DNA of 64,000 nucleotides from Caprimulgus europaeus (Eukaryota > Chordata > Aves > Caprimulgiformes > Caprimulgidae). A program made the translations under genes and the position numbers. Positions 1 through 13,800 of the stretch are shown one piece after another. Within the stretch, counting starts at the first letter, position 1; each line of letters begins with the position of its first letter. The stretch covers positions 32,524,037-32,588,036 of the forward strand of contig OU015525.1 of assembly GCA_907165065.1 (NCBI GenBank). Direction: 5' to 3'. The notes under the pieces are model-generated. The model had not been told where the DNA came from. It searched no databases and saw nothing but the letters and a program-made list of their open reading frames with translations.

Positions 1-575
1 TTACCATTGTGAAAAAACTACATGTAAATATTCAACAAAACTGTTATTTCAATATCGTAATATTCATAAAGGGCTGTATCTTGTTTTGTGACACCAAAAG
101 TAGTCCAGAGTGCTACCTAATTTCTTGGCTACGTGTTAGAAAAAAATGCTATAGAATCCATCAATATATGCCCATGAATCCCCCCACAGCCTCTTTCGCA
201 CAGATAACCTCAGTGAGGTATCAGAACTGGGATCCTTAATGTCATCTGTGAGTCTTTATTCATGAATATGTAAAAATTAAATATAGTTAGTGTTGGAAAT
301 AAATAAAACACTATCTGAGTATCTTTTAATTTTTATGTTTAATAAAACAATACAGATTCCTCTCAGCCTGTTCATACAGCCACATTTTAAAGAATCCCCT
401 TTAATTTGCCCTGTAGGACCATAATAGCTAAATTTCCAATGCAGTTTTCATCAGCTAAATGTGCAATAAGTTCAAACAATACCTTCTGAGCCATGTAAAA
501 CATTTTGGGACCTGTGAGGGAGGACTTGGCTGTCACTAATGCCAGTACCCAAACAATCAACCACCCATATAACCA
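1..575. other. Unassigned AT-rich intergenic sequence
   Basis: No gene or recognisable repeat was found. Several AATAAA/AATAAAA hexamers occur (about 299-350), but no coding region accompanies them. The small open frames here are short and have no recognisable protein features. Confidence 0.5.
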
Positions 576-1640
576 CACAATAATTTAGCTTGGAAAAGAT
601 CCTTAAGATCATTGAGTCCAACCGTAAACCTAGCACTGCCAAGTCCACCACTTGATGGACTAAGCACCCTGTCTCTAAGCACCGCATCTACATGTCTTTT
701 AAATACCTCCAGGGACGATAACTCAACCACTTCCCTGGGCAGCCTGTTCCAATACTTGACTACCATTTCAGTGAACCAATTTTTCCTAATATCCAACCTT
801 GGCACAACTTAAGGCCATTTCCTCTTGTCTTATCACTTGTTACTTGGGAGAAGAGACCAACACCCACCTCACTACAACCTCTTTTCAGGTAGTTGTAGAG
901 AGCGATAAGGTCTCCCCTCAGCATCCTTTTCTCCAGACTAAACAACTTCCGTTCCCCCAGCCATTCCTCTTAAGACTCTAGACCCTTCCCCAACATCATT
1001 ACCCTTCTCTGGACACGCTCCAGCACCTCAACATCTTTCTTGTAGTGAGGGGCCCAAAACTGAACACAGCATTCAAGGTGCAGCCTCACCAGTGCCAAGT
1101 ATAGGGAAAGGATCACTTCCCTGGTCCTGCTGGCCACACTATTTCTGATACAAGCCAAGATGCTGCAGGCCTTCTTGGCCACCTGGGCATACTGCTGGCT
1201 CATATTCAGTTGGCTGTCAACCAACACCCCCAGGTCCTTTTCTGCCTGGCAGCTTTCCAGTCAGTCTTCCCCAAGCCTGTAGTGTTGCATGGGGTTGTTG
1301 TGACCCAAGTACAGGATCCAGCACTTGGCTTTGTTAAACCTCATACAACTGGCCTCAGCCCACTGATCCAGCCTGTCCAGATCCCTCTGTAGGGACCTTA
1401 CTACCCTCAAGCAGATCAACATTCCCACCCAACTTGGTGTCACCTGCAAATTTCCTGAGGGTGCACTCGATCCCCTCGTCCAGATCACTGACAAAGATGT
1501 TAAACAGAACTGGCCCCAAAACCGAGCCCTGGGGAACACCACTTGTAACTGGCCACAGTGCTGATGTGACGCAGATGGAGAAATATCTGCCTGCCAGCCT
1601 GCAGTACCTACAGGCTGTTGCCACATGTCCTCCCTAATCC
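576..1640 (-). mobile_element. CR1 LINE fragment (5'-truncated, minus strand)
   Basis: Read on the minus strand, this encodes broken pieces of a CR1 reverse transcriptase. The [17 protein letters not shown] motif is followed by a degenerate catalytic box reading FAGD, where active copies have FADD. Further on come the C-terminal motifs [11 protein letters not shown] and LERVQRR. The 3' end, at the low-coordinate side, has the avian CR1 terminal region (GGTTGGACTCAATGATCTTAAGG-like on the minus strand) but lacks a clear octamer tail. Frames are shifted relative to each other, so the copy is dead. Its 5' truncation point lies within tens of bases of the CpG island. Confidence 0.92.
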
Positions 1641-1679
1641 GCTCAAGTTTCTCCTCTCATAGCCGTCTGAATCCGGGCA

Positions 1680-2700
1680 GTAAATGCTACATAAGTCCCT
1701 CGCCCGCCATGGCCCACGGCTGCACCCCAGGTTGCCCCCGACTCCAAGCTGCTCGCCCCCACCGCCCGCACACCATCCTGGATGACTACCCCATCCCGAG
1801 CCGGGAGCCCCTCCACCGCCACACGGGCGGCCACGGCGAGCAGAGGCCGCTGCTGGCGCTGGCCGAGCTGGATGGCGAAACTGCAGCTCCGCTTCCACCG
1901 CTCAGAGGGCGCCCGGCAGCTCCGCCCCCAGCCTCAGCCAGCTCCCCACACTGCGCCCCGGAGCTGCCCCTCCTTCTGCCCCTCCCATTGGTTCCTAATC
2001 CTCACCCCTGGCCACTGATTTGCTTTTCAGCCTGTCAATCAAAAAGCTCCGCGGTTCGCCCCGCCACGGATACCATCCCGAGAGCCGGTCTACCGCGTCA
2101 TGTCGATCTCCCAAAGTACTTCCTGCAGAGCCGCTCTAGGCGGTTACCTGCGGTATCGACTGTCCGTGCTGTAGCCGCTCTAGGCAGCGGGAGTCGGCTC
2201 TATGACCCAGCGGGGCCTGCTGGTGGACGGTGCCCGTGGGCCGGGGGCGGCAGCAGCCGAGTGGCGGAGGGGAGAGTCCCCGGGGCGGCCTCAAGAGGCT
2301 CCGTCCGCGCAGCCCTTCGCAAGGAAGATCGAGGCAGAGCCCGTCGCGCCCGTACCCCTGCCGAGTCCGGGCGGCGGCTCAGGTCAGTCGGGGTGCGGGG
2401 CGGGAGCAGGCGGGGGGTGCCGCCGGCCTTCCCAGCGGGCGGGGCTGCGGCGGGCGGCCCTGCGTGCTCTGCGGGGTCCGACGCCGGAGCCGCGGCCCTC
2501 GGCGGAGTCCGGCTAGGCAAGTCCTGCGGCCCGGCAGGCTCGGGGCGGCTGGCTGGGGCGCGGCGGCGGCAGCCAGCGGGGCCGCCCCTGGGTCAAGGCC
2601 GGTCGCTCCTCCAGGCCCTCGTTGTAAACACCGTGTTTGGCTCTCGCCCTCCCCGGGCGGCTCAGCTCAGTGAGTCGCACCGACCTGCGGTCTCCTGCTG
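1680..2700. promoter_or_regulatory. CpG island, probable PEX2 promoter and first exon region
   Basis: This 1-kb block is very GC-rich with dense CG dinucleotides, unlike the AT-rich remainder of the window. It contains GC boxes, an inverted CCAAT box (ATTGG at 1987-1991), an ETS-like ACTTCCTG near 2119 and a 12-bp direct repeat (GCCGCTCTAGGC at 2130-2141 and 2174-2185). It is the only CpG island in the window and lies about 17 kb upstream of the PEX2 coding exon, on the correct side. A housekeeping gene such as PEX2 is expected to have this promoter type. The assignment to PEX2 is an inference. The island could also drive a divergent transcript leftward. The long open frames here on both strands are by-products of high GC and are not called as genes. 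Confidence 0.75.
2200..2382 (+). other. PEX2: Candidate untranslated first exon of PEX2 with splice donor at 2383
   Basis: Inside the CpG island the sequence CTCAG|GTCAGT gives a consensus-like 5' splice site, with GT at 2383-2384. Splicing from here to the acceptor at 19711 would give an intron of about 17.3 kb and a non-coding leader, matching the known PEX2 architecture. The left boundary (transcription start) cannot be read from sequence and is only indicative. Other GT donors exist in the island, for example GGTGTAAGG near 2750, so this is a hypothesis. Confidence 0.4.
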
Positions 2701-5700
2701 CGTGCCTCAGTGTGCAAAGAGACCGAGAGGTTTCTGGCTAGGCCCAGGGTGTAAGGTGGGAAAGGATGGACCCTGGTAACGTGTTTTGCAGAGAGGAAAG
2801 GACATAATAGTCTGGCAGAGGGATATTTTCATCTAAATTGTTCTGATGTCAGTTGAGACCCTGAACGGTTTCTAGACCTCCAAAGGTCTTTACTGTGACA
2901 GCCTGCTATAGGTGACAAAGTTTCCTATAGATACTGTCTGTTCTGCTTTCTGTTAATCCAGTTTTGTGCAGCCCGTAGGTAACAAACCATTAGTTTGCCA
3001 CAAAATTAATGTAGGTATAGTCTTCATGAATTAAAATAGCAAATAAACTATTAAGGGAAGTAACAATTCACATCTCTGAATTCTTTTGTTTAAGTTTGTT
3101 CATACTATATGAAGTCATCCGTTTCTGTTTCCTAATCTGGAGTTAGAGGCAAAACTTCGTATCTATAAGATGTATAAATGAACTCTTTAAAAAGGCACTT
3201 TTTTTTTTTTTTTTTAAGAAGTCAAATTGACCAGTAGGACACATAATGTCAGGAATATAGGAGGGAAACTTATATTTTAATTCTTCTGGAATTTACTATG
3301 GAAGCAGGTGATCATGTCAGTATTGGAACACCTACTCTACTACGGTTACTAGTGCACTAGTAAAGAATACTTTGTGGTGATGTGTGTGGATGATACCATG
3401 AATAGGCTAGTTCAAACTAATCTCAGTTTTCTATAAAGAAAATCCTTACAATATTTTGCTATCTTATATGCAGCAGTAATGTTTTTGAAATAATTTGTCT
3501 TATTTTGGGCAAATTAGATATTATTTATTGCTAAAAAATGCCGGGAGTTTATATCTGCCTGTGCAAACATATCCTTTAGAAAGCAGCACTGTAATAAAAA
3601 AAATAATAATAATACCTTATGCATTTGTACTTTAATTACCATGATATTATAGTGTTTCCAATATTGTTAAGTTATTGATAGTGTCAGTGAATTGGAAAGT
3701 GGAATCCATTTAAAGCTGTTGTCTATGAGTGTTTTGCAAGGATCCTCTATTTACATCCTCTTTCCTGCATTTCAATCTGGTTTGTATTGTGGAAGGGTGG
3801 AAGAGGTGGTTTGTCTGGGTATTTTTGTAAGAGACAATTTATATATATAAAATATATATTTTTAAAAATGTTATATGTATATATTTACAGTTTTTAAAGT
3901 AAGAATTGATTAGATATTTTGAGTACAGGCCATACTGGCATACTTAAGTTGCGTTATTATGGAGACAAGACAGCTGGAATAACTCTTTGCTTAGAGTTTT
4001 GCCTCAGTTTGTAAGTAATTTTAACTTCTTGGCCTGCCTTGGTTCAAACTTGTGGTTTTTTGTTTGTTGAGATCATCCTTTTTACCAAATGAAGAAAATC
4101 ACTTCTCATTAAAGCTTTAGTGAAACTTTTAATGTTGATGTAATTGAATAAATAATTAAAATTAGACATCTCCAAATGAGTGGCAAAGTATCTTTTACTT
4201 ATGTTAGAAATGTTGAAAACTGTAAAGTAATAGTGGTGAATTTAGCTGTATCTGCATCAGCTCATGCTTAAGTCTTTTATAGCTAACCTTAGAACTCTCA
4301 GCACAGAAGGAAAACCATATAAAATATCATCCTCTGAATTTATTTTTTAAAAGTTTATTTTTTCAGATAGTGGACTTTCAGATGCATTATTAATCCATCC
4401 ACTAATTAAAAGGCTATCAGGTGGCTGGAATGGTATCCCACAGTTAATGTTGGTGGGTCATGAAGGATTAAGCTGGTTACATGGAATGTATGTTTTGTGC
4501 AATGAAGGTGTTTAAATTTGGGAGGGAATTTTTTTGTTTGTTTGAGAGCTCTGTGTGTTTGCTTCTATTAGATTCTTTTATTATTCTCCCACCTTGAGAC
4601 TGTAGGTATAATTTCTTTTAATAGATAAGGTAATGACTCACAGAAAGATTTTGATACTGTGGTTCAGGACATAGGAAGCAAATGTTCTTGTGATGGTTTA
4701 AATAAAATTGAATTAGAACTTGCGAACAAGTATTGATAGTATAAAAAGACTTTGTTCGAAACTTCATGGAATAGAACGGGAAAGATAATTTCTGTCTTCT
4801 GGTAGTTTTTGATGCAGTTACTACTCTGAGGACCTCCATTTGTGCTTTGACATCAAATACTGTGGTGCAAGTCAAGACATTTGATCTTCTCCTGTGTTTA
4901 AATTTTTATAGTCGTTTAAAGTGACAGTTCTGAAAATTACTAAAGACTGCTACCCAAAGAATATTTGAGAAGGAAGGAAGTACGGCTATGTGCTATCAAT
5001 ACCAAAAAGTATATTAAAAAATGAGTGACTCTTCAAGATGTAAATAATCAAGGGGTAGGGGGTGATACCTGAATCCAGTATTAACATATAGTAATGAAGC
5101 ACATGTTCTTTCAGGAAAAAAACCCCAAACATTTCATTACATATTCAAAATGGGAGAGAGTGGGAATGTCTTTCCTTTTCCTATTTTTTAAACATATGAA
5201 AGTAATTTCAAAGCTATGAGTTTCAGAGAGAGTAGAGGGAAAGAAAGGAGGGAGGAGATGAACACATGTCTGAAGGAAAACTAGTAGTGAATTAAATAGT
5301 AGACAAATCAGTCAACAGTTTGAGATTATAATGCAAGTACCTCATTACCTATGTGCTTTATTTTTACATTGGTTATAATGACCTACTCTTAAAAAAAAAA
5401 AAAAGAGAAAAATCCCACAGCACTGTTGTACTTGCAATTTCTATGCTTATTCAGAGAGAACAGGAATCAAGAAGATCTAGAAAAAAAAATTGTATTCAAC
5501 TAACGCTAACTGATAAGTTAGGCATAAATACAGCTTCATTAAATTAGCTTGTAAGTATGGTGTGCTCTAATAATAATAAAAATAAAATAGTAATAAGAAG
5601 AAACAAATATTAATATGTTTTTTTTTTAATTGAAAGATAACACTATTTAATAAGAAATGTTCTTCATATATTACCAATAAATTCTTTCTGGATTAACATC

Positions 5701-5949
5701 ACTATAATTGAAGAATAAGATATATTACATTATATTTATTATCTGACTTCTAAAACTTTTTAGATATTTAATGATTTTTGGGCAAAAAGGTTTTTTTCCA
5801 AGACTCTCTAGATAATACTCTTTTAATAAAAAAGTTCAGCATATTTGTTCCAGTTTAGCTCATGTCTACTTTAAGCTGTATGGTCCCTGGCAGAAAAAAA
5901 TGCCGTCTGTTTCTTATTTGGCTGGTTACTGATACTGGTGCCTGCTTTC
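2701..5949. other. Presumed PEX2 intron, unique AT-rich sequence
   Basis: No exon, RNA gene or mobile element is supported. The region has a poly-T run (about 3199-3215), an AT-rich patch (3838-3890) and a purine-rich run (about 5225-5262). A possible acceptor-like site (TTTTTTCAG near 4367) precedes unique sequence, but no supporting donor or coding potential was found. Confidence 0.5.
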
Positions 5950-7877
5950 TCTGAGAGCCTGGTTTAAGTATTAGAAAGCAAGATCACAGCCCTGGACTTC
6001 AGGAGAGCAGACTCTGGCCTCTTCAGGGATCTGCTTGGAAGAGTTCCACAGGATAAGGTTTTTGAGGTGTGCAGGAAAGCTGATTGATTTTCAGGGGTCA
6101 CCCCCTCAGAACTCAGGAGTGGTCCATCCCAACAAGTAGGAAGTTGGGCAAAAATGCCAGCAGCCCTGCGTGGATGAACAAGGAGCTCATCGCAAAACTC
6201 AGACATGAAAAGGAAGTATGCAGAAGCAGGGACAGGTAACCTTGAAGGAATATAGAGGCAGTGCCTGGGCATGCAGAGATGTGATTAGGAAAGTCTTCCT
6301 GGAGTTGAATCTGGTGAGAGATGTCAAAGACAACAAGTGGTGCTTCTGTAAATAGTAGCAAAAGGATGAATGGGGAAATTGTGGGCTGACTGTGTAGATG
6401 GGATGCAGCCATGAGTGCCAAGGGAGCTGACTTATATCACTGTGAGAATGCTCTCTATAATATTTGATTGATCATGGAGACTGGGAGAAGTGCTTGAAGA
6501 GTGGAGGAACGCCCGTGTCACTCCTGTCTTCAAAAGGGCAAGAAGGAGTACCCAAGGAAATACAGGCTGATCAGCTTCACCTTGATCCCTGGGAGTGATG
6601 GAAGGTGATGGAGCAGCTAATCCTAGAAACCATGTCTAGGCACATTAAAGACAAGAAAGTGGTCAGGAGGAGTCAGCATGGATTCAACAAGGGGAAGTCA
6701 TGCTTGAGCAACGTGGTAACTTCCTACGATTAAATGACTTGGTTGGTAGAAAAGGGAAGGGTGGTAGATATTGTTTCAGAAAGGCTTTCAGCACTGTCTC
6801 CTGTGATATCGTCGTAGAGAAGCTGACAAAGCTTGGGCTGGGTGAGCACACAGTGAGGTCAGTAGAAAACTTGCTGAACACTTGGGCTCAGGGGGTGGTG
6901 ATCAATGGTGCAAAGTCTGTTTGGAGGCCAGTAAATAGTGGTGTACCACAGGGGTCAATATTGAGTCCAGTCCCTTTCAACATCTTTGTTAAAGATCTGA
7001 ATGGTGGGGCAGAGTGTACCCTTAGCAAGTTTGCTGATGACACAAAACTGAGAGGAGTGGCTGATAGGTCAGAGGATCTTGCTGCTATCCAGAGGTACCT
7101 TGACAGGCTGGAGAAATGGGCTGACAGGAACTTAATGAAGTTCAAGAAGGGAAAGTGCAAAAAGTCCTGCACCTGCAGGATCAGCCTCATACCCTGGTTT
7201 CTGCTGGGTGGCAGCCACGTGGAAAGCAACTTTGCAGAAAAGGCCCTGGGAGTCCTGGTGGACACCAAGTTCAAAATGAGCCAACAATGTGCCCTTGTGG
7301 CAAAGAAGGGTAATGGTATTCTGGGCTGAATTAGAAGAGTTGCAGCAGGTGAAGGGAGGTGGTTGAGGATCCTCTCGCTCTTGACAGTGGTGAGATCATG
7401 TCTGGCTACTGTGTCCAGTCCTGGGATCCCCAGTATAGGGGAGGCCTGGACATACTGGAAAGGGCCACAAAGGTTATTAAAGCACTGGAGCATGATTCCT
7501 TTGTCAAAAACCTGAGAGAGCTGGGACTGTTCTGCCTGGAAAAGCAAAGGCTCAGGGAGGATCTTATTGATATATAGAGTACAAAGAGGATGGAACCAGA
7601 CTCTTTTCAGTGGTGCACAGTGACAGGACCAGAGGCGGTGGATTCACACTGAAATGCAGGAAGCTCTGCCTGAACATAAGGAAACACTTTTTCATTGTGA
7701 GGGTGACCGAGCACTGGCACAGGTTGCCCAGGGGAGTTGTGGAGTCTCCATCCTTGGAGATACTCAAAAGCCATCTGGACATGGTCCTGGGTAGCCAGCT
7801 CCTGTTGGCCCTGCTTGAGCATGAGGGGATTGAACTTCATAAACTTACAGTAAACGCATGGATCCCATTCTATTTGC
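5950..7877 (+). mobile_element. CR1 LINE copy with reverse-transcriptase remnants (plus strand, about 1.9 kb)
   Basis: This is the longest CR1 in the window. The + strand contains, in order, upstream CR1 sequence (DFRRADSGLFRDLLGRV-like), the start of the RT domain ([18 protein letters not shown]), SGVPQGSILSPVPFNIF, the intact catalytic box FADD (in SKFADDTKLRG), and the C-terminal FKMSQQCALVAKK and LERATKVIKALE segments, then the 3' region ending near CCCATTCTAT. The RT part is open for 209 codons (6700-7329), but neighbouring parts lie in other frames and stops intervene. It is therefore a 5'-truncated, inactive copy within the presumed PEX2 intron, in the sense direction. Confidence 0.93.
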
Positions 7878-10800
7878 CACTGTTACCACATTTATAAAAA
7901 GTAAAAAGGGAGGGCGTAACAGGGTTTTTTTGTTGTTTTTGGTTTTCTCTCAGCTTGCAGTAAATACACAAGCAGTATTTGGCAACCCATCATTGGACTT
8001 TCACCCATATACTTTAGGAAATTCAGAGAGGGAAACCACTCTGTACTTTAGAATGACTGCAAAAAAAGACCCCTTTGCCAGCAAGCTTCAGGAGTGGCAT
8101 ATTTTTCTTTAAATCACAACCAGCTCCATGCTATCAATATTGTAAAGTGTCTATTGGTCCTTCACATTATAAGTACACTTAATTGTACAAATACATTATC
8201 CATATTCATATGTTTAGTATATACTAAGCTGAACAACTCATCAGATACAGAATGGATATATTTGTACTTGTATGTAATGTGTGCAGTTAGAAGATAATTT
8301 CATCAATTAAAATCAGTCTTTCACTAGAATACCCTAATGTAAACTTCTCCCTAGCAAGGTCTGGTTTCCAAACGCTAACTTTCCAAGAACAGTATCTGAA
8401 TTCACACATGTTTTTTAGAGCATGTGGAGAGCAAATTTAAATTTCTAACCTAAATGATGGTAAGTTGTGTATGACTAAAAATGTGAATAGACTCAAACTC
8501 ACTGTATTGTTGCTACAGTTAATGATGACAGCTCCTACAACTTGTTACATCTCTTGAACTGCAGCAGGAGGTTACTTCAGTGTGGTGTTTTCAAGCAGAC
8601 TGATTATGCTGAGGTTTTTTGAGTTTCTTGGAGGGTTGAGTTGTTTTTAGGTTAGGTTTTTTTTTCCTTTTGAGACTTGATAGAATATATAGACCAGTGA
8701 AGGGAGAAGAGAAAGGGTGTGATGCTACAACTCTCACTTTAACCAACTAGTATGTTCTCAAAACTAGCTACTCCACAGCAATTCCTGTACTCTTTGAATC
8801 ATAAAGTTAAAAGCAGCAAAATAACTTTTAAAAATGCATTGTGCTAAAAAGCTGCAAGCTCATGAGTCAGATTGTGCTGTACATGGACAAGAAGGTAGCA
8901 GCTCTCTGTTCTTCAGCTTCTCAGGTGAGCTAAATGGTTCCTGCAGCCGTATATCTGACCTACATCTACAAGCATTGTTAGTTCACATCTAAACTTTACA
9001 AAAATCTTCAGGAGAAGGAGAACAAGGATTCTGTCTCTTGTAAGACGTCTCTCTCAGAGATTATGGTAAGTTTTTTTTCTGGTTTTGAGGTGGAGTGCAA
9101 GAAATTTGGAAGATTATTTCAGATGGTTTTCAAAATGAAACTGCAGATTTTTCAGAGGAAGAAAGAGTAAAAATCAAGATAAATAAAAAAAAGCTTTGAG
9201 ATGGAAGAAAAGAGAACAAATATGTGATATAGGAAGAGAGAAATTGTGGCAGTGGTGGAACTCTAGCTTCAAGGCTGACTTTGACTGGGTCTCAGCACTT
9301 CCTCCTTTCCCTGGAAGAGAGGACCTGCAGAGGTTTTTGGCCTTTAGAAGTGAGTTGAATCACTCCTAATACTTCTTGTGTTTGTATCAGTAGCTACATG
9401 GGAACTTCTCTGAAAATGCTCTCTCTGCCACTGCTTATCTCCACTGTCTCTGTTTCTGCTGATATTAGCAGTGGGCTTAGAAAAGAAAGGAAATAATCCA
9501 AATTTAAATTCTAATAAAACTTGAAAAATACATTAAAAAATTTTGGAAAAATATTAGTATTAATTTTATAGGCAGAGGAGCTGACAAGGAGATATCACAG
9601 GAGGGGGGCTGGAAAGGAGAAAGGAACTTTTCCTGGAAAGGAAATTAATATATGGCTATGGGACATAACTAAATCATGAAGGGAAGTTCATGTTGGAATT
9701 GCAGAGGGATTGCAGAAGCTGTCACAGTGTACAGCTTAGGCTGCATAGTAAGGAAATTATTATTCCCCTTCTAAACCTTTAATGGTAATATGCGTGTGCA
9801 CTGTGCCAGTGGATTCTAAAATGCTAATGAAGTTATAGTACTGAAGAGAGTGTGGTGAAAGCATATCAGTCTTCCCTTGTGTCCTTAAAGTTACCACAGT
9901 TACCAGGTAATAAAACTGTCAAGATTTGGGGGCACCGAGCATTTTCCCAGTATCCCTATTAGTCACTGTGTGTGGCAAACATTTCAAAGTAGAATCGTAT
10001 CAAAAAGGTAAGAGTGGGGAGGAGTCTCATAGTGTTACTTTAAAGGGAGTAGCCTCTCCCCTGCAAGCCTGCATGAGTCCTACAGCAGGCAATTTTTTTT
10101 TTCTTTTAATTTTTGAAAGACAGAAGAAGTTTCATTATTTGTATTTACAGTGTTATGATGTTATCCTTGCACATTCAGTATGTTAGAGTTGAAGACCATA
10201 AGAACAGTTCTTCTAGTGAAAGGAAAGGCTTGGTTTTCTGTCTTGCTACTGGCTGATGGCAGACGTAAGAGTATGATGCTGGGATTCAAAGGCAGACAGT
10301 TCCATGACTACCTGTTTTTCCTGGTCCTGATGCTTTTCTTACTGATACTGCACATGTCTTACTGATGCTGTGCTCACCTTTTTGTGTACTAAATCTGCAG
10401 AAAAATTAATTTAGACAGGTTTGCTTTCTGCCAGTTTTAACGTGCAAGAACAGTTCAGTAGAGGGTCAAATGAGTATTGGCACTAATCTGTAAGAAAAGG
10501 CTGCAATACACAGTTGAAAGAAGATGGGAGGAAGTGATTGTAGCTGTCAGAAATTCTGTCAGCTTGTGTTGCTATAGAACACAAGCCTAAAAATGAGACA
10601 CATACACTGGGTAAAGTACTGTTCTTTATTGTTCCAGCAGTTGAGAGATCTTGATTGTAATTACATCAAATTATTAATAAATTATGCCATATAATGCAAG
10701 GCCAAAACTTAAAACTGTCAGTGAGCAGGCTTGTCTTTTCATTGATGCAGGGCCTTCTTGGTTTTAATATACTATAAATATATACAGTCTGCAATAACAT

Positions 10801-13800
10801 TGTTTTTACATACAGTCTTCCTTCTGGTACAGATGTGGACAGAGGTTAATTATGTGTTACCTATGCATTTAGGACAGATTTTCCCTTTCTCATCTAATAA
10901 GTATTCCTAATAAAAGATTAAAGAACATTATGTTCCTGCAGTGCAGTACTTGAATCAGCATTGTTACACTTGCATGTCACTGAATATTCATTCTTATGCA
11001 GCTGGTGTGCATATGTACATAAAAAGGAAGAAAGGTGGAATAAAATCTAGGCAATGACTATGTTTCACAAATGATGAGGCGAAGGTGTTTAATGCAAAAT
11101 TTCAGGGTTGTGTCATCTGTGGTAAATTGTATCTGAGTACATAGGACAGGCATTGCTTCTGAATCCCTTCTACATACCATCTCAGTCTTCATCCTGGCAT
11201 CTCCATACCTATCTGGTGATACATTCATACAGATCAGACAGGTAGGAGCAGAACAGAAACTCAGAGCTGTGAAATGGGAATTTAAGTTATGTGATTTATT
11301 TTTTTTTTTAGGTAGTTTTGAATGGAAGAAAGGTAAGGAGGGGCATAGAAAAGGTGCATAAAATTGGGATTGACACTGTGCTTGACAAATAAGGCTATGT
11401 GAGATACAGTGCCCTTGCAACAGTGCAAAGCTGATACTAGATATGTCGCAAGGCATAAGGCAAGCTTTTCAGGCAGGTAACAGTAACCAGCAAATGAAGG
11501 GTTATGGCTGTAACTGCCCACAACCATGCATTCATTTTACATCTTTGAACCATTCTGAAAAGGGTCTGTATACCTCTGATGCAGTGTGATGTTTCACCTG
11601 GTTAACACAAAGGATGGCACTAAGCTTTACATCCTTTTCACTTCTGCACGTGCAATACAATAAAATTTTCAGTTTGATGATAAGGATAAGAGGTTCTTAC
11701 ATCAGAACCTCTTACCATAAGTAAAATCTCTTCAAACACAAGGATCTCCCTTGTCACCTGCTGATGTGGTCATCAACAGTTAAGACCTACATTTGTAGCA
11801 CAAGGTATCTTTATCTTTCCTGTGCGCTTATACCTCCTAATACTTGTTTAGTCAGAAATGTTGTCCCTTCCTTGCAAGGGCCTGTTCCTTCCTAGTTAAC
11901 CATCACAATCACAACTCTCTCAAACTGCTCCAACCAAACCCTCCGCCATTTTGTTTTAGCAACAGTAAATGTAAGGCATGTCTCCAGGTAATTTCCATCA
12001 CCTAGTTCCAAAGAAAGAGAGTCAGTATTGCATATCAAGCATATATTTTGGCTCTTCATCTAGTGTTCAAGTAATTTTTATGAACTGCCCTTTCTGAAGG
12101 CCTCAAGTTACGATGCAGGTTTGTTTTGTTGAGCTTTTGGTTTCCTTCATCACTGGTATAATTAAAATGAACATCAGTTAGATTTGAGTATGGCAGAGAA
12201 TGGGAATTTACAAGTGGAACTGACACATCCCCTTAGAGTTTGCCATTTGACACACTAAGTTGGGGGGGTGACAAAAAAGAGGGAATAAGCTGGGCAAAGA
12301 AGAAGAATGGCATAAGGAAAAATAGTGATTGAACATATGACTTGTTATATGCTTATCTTCATATTTATTCTAACAAATAAAAATTAGGGCCCTATCCAAA
12401 AAGTTGTTAGGATGATTCTTTCTATGGCCTTTATGCTACGGCAAATACAAATGTACTTTAAGCTTCTATAGCCTTAAATTTAACATCACAAATTTTCAAA
12501 GCTAGTATCTTAGACTAATTACTACATAACTAATATTTATCAGATCTAGTTGTTTGCATCTCATAATCTGTCTTTTAAGAGTGCTGTCTGATTACAAATT
12601 TATTTGAAGTCAGTGGGAGCTCTTAGCATTCAGAGTAGCTTTAACAGTGGCCAATAATAGTCTTGGTTGCTAGCATTCATTGAGAGAATGTATCACATTG
12701 ACACAGGATTTTCAGTTTCCATCAAATACTGACAGAAATGACTGATGTACAGCTTCTAACAGTGCAGCACTTTCCTACTGCTCTTCATAACTGTTGTATC
12801 AATTCTGGATCTTCTGAGCTGGTTTTGATTTTGTAACTTGAAGCCCTAATATTTTGACTCTGGCAGGCACTTTATGGAAGGTAAATCAATGAGCTGTCGT
12901 TATATTTTCTTACTGTCTTCAGGCATTCAACAGTGGCTAATCTCTGATATTAAATATAATTGTGTCATTCGGTATTCTGGTATTTGTTACTAGTTGCTTA
13001 CTCAACCTCTTCAGTGAAAACCTTAATTTCATCTACGGGATTGACTTATTACACAGTCAGTCATTCAATATTTTCCTTTACTTTCTCTGTTTTGAAAAAA
13101 TAAGCCTGCCTCTCAGGAATATGAGAAATAAATATTATTTTCTCTGATTTCAGTGTGTTACTGTTTTTTTCAATTAGTGTTTATAGTTATTCCAAATGGT
13201 TAAAGAATGAGTTTATGTTCCTTACAGAATGATAGGTATTTAGCTGAGGTATATAGAAATCTTGACAGTAATATAAAATCAATCTTTTGTAAGGTTATTT
13301 GAGGTAATGATATAGTGATAAGTTAATTTTACAGTGATTAAGAGACAACACAGTTGGAGCTCCCAGTTAGACTTTGATCTGAGGATATTTCTCTCTACAC
13401 TTGATGAGCAAAAAAGAGATGAGAATTAATAGTAAAACATGAGGTTTTGAGCAGCTGGGATCCAGGTTCTATGTTGTTATTATGAGAGTTGATGTAAAGG
13501 AAGATTTTAAAATCTAGTGGATACAAATTGTTTGATTTCTCATCTTTAAAGTTTATTGATTTCAAATTGACATCTAAAATATCCTCTGAGAGTAACTGAA
13601 AAGAATAGTTAAATGGAATACATTTGCATGAAAAAAAAAGAAAAGAAAAAAAAAAAATCCCCACCTCACATTAAAAATAAATCTCAGCATTTTTGTGGTG
13701 GGTGGAAAGTTAGGATATCAACAGATAGCAATGAAAACTAGCTTTGTAAACATAAAAGGAAGGATAGTCTCTGTCTCTCAACGCACACACCCCCAGTGTG

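Noticed and set aside
1625..2779. A 384-codon open frame and overlapping frames on both strands in the GC-rich block
   Set aside because: All frames are long because GC-rich DNA has few stop codons. The products are low-complexity Ala/Gly/Arg/Pro sequence with no domain. A CpG-island promoter explains the region.
4360..4470. Extra untranslated PEX2 exon after an acceptor-like TTTTTTCAG
   Set aside because: Acceptor-like sites are common in T-rich DNA, and no convincing donor or other support was seen.
6700..7329. 209-codon reverse-transcriptase frame as a functional gene
   Set aside because: It is one segment of a frameshifted, 5'-truncated CR1 with stops in the flanking coding parts.
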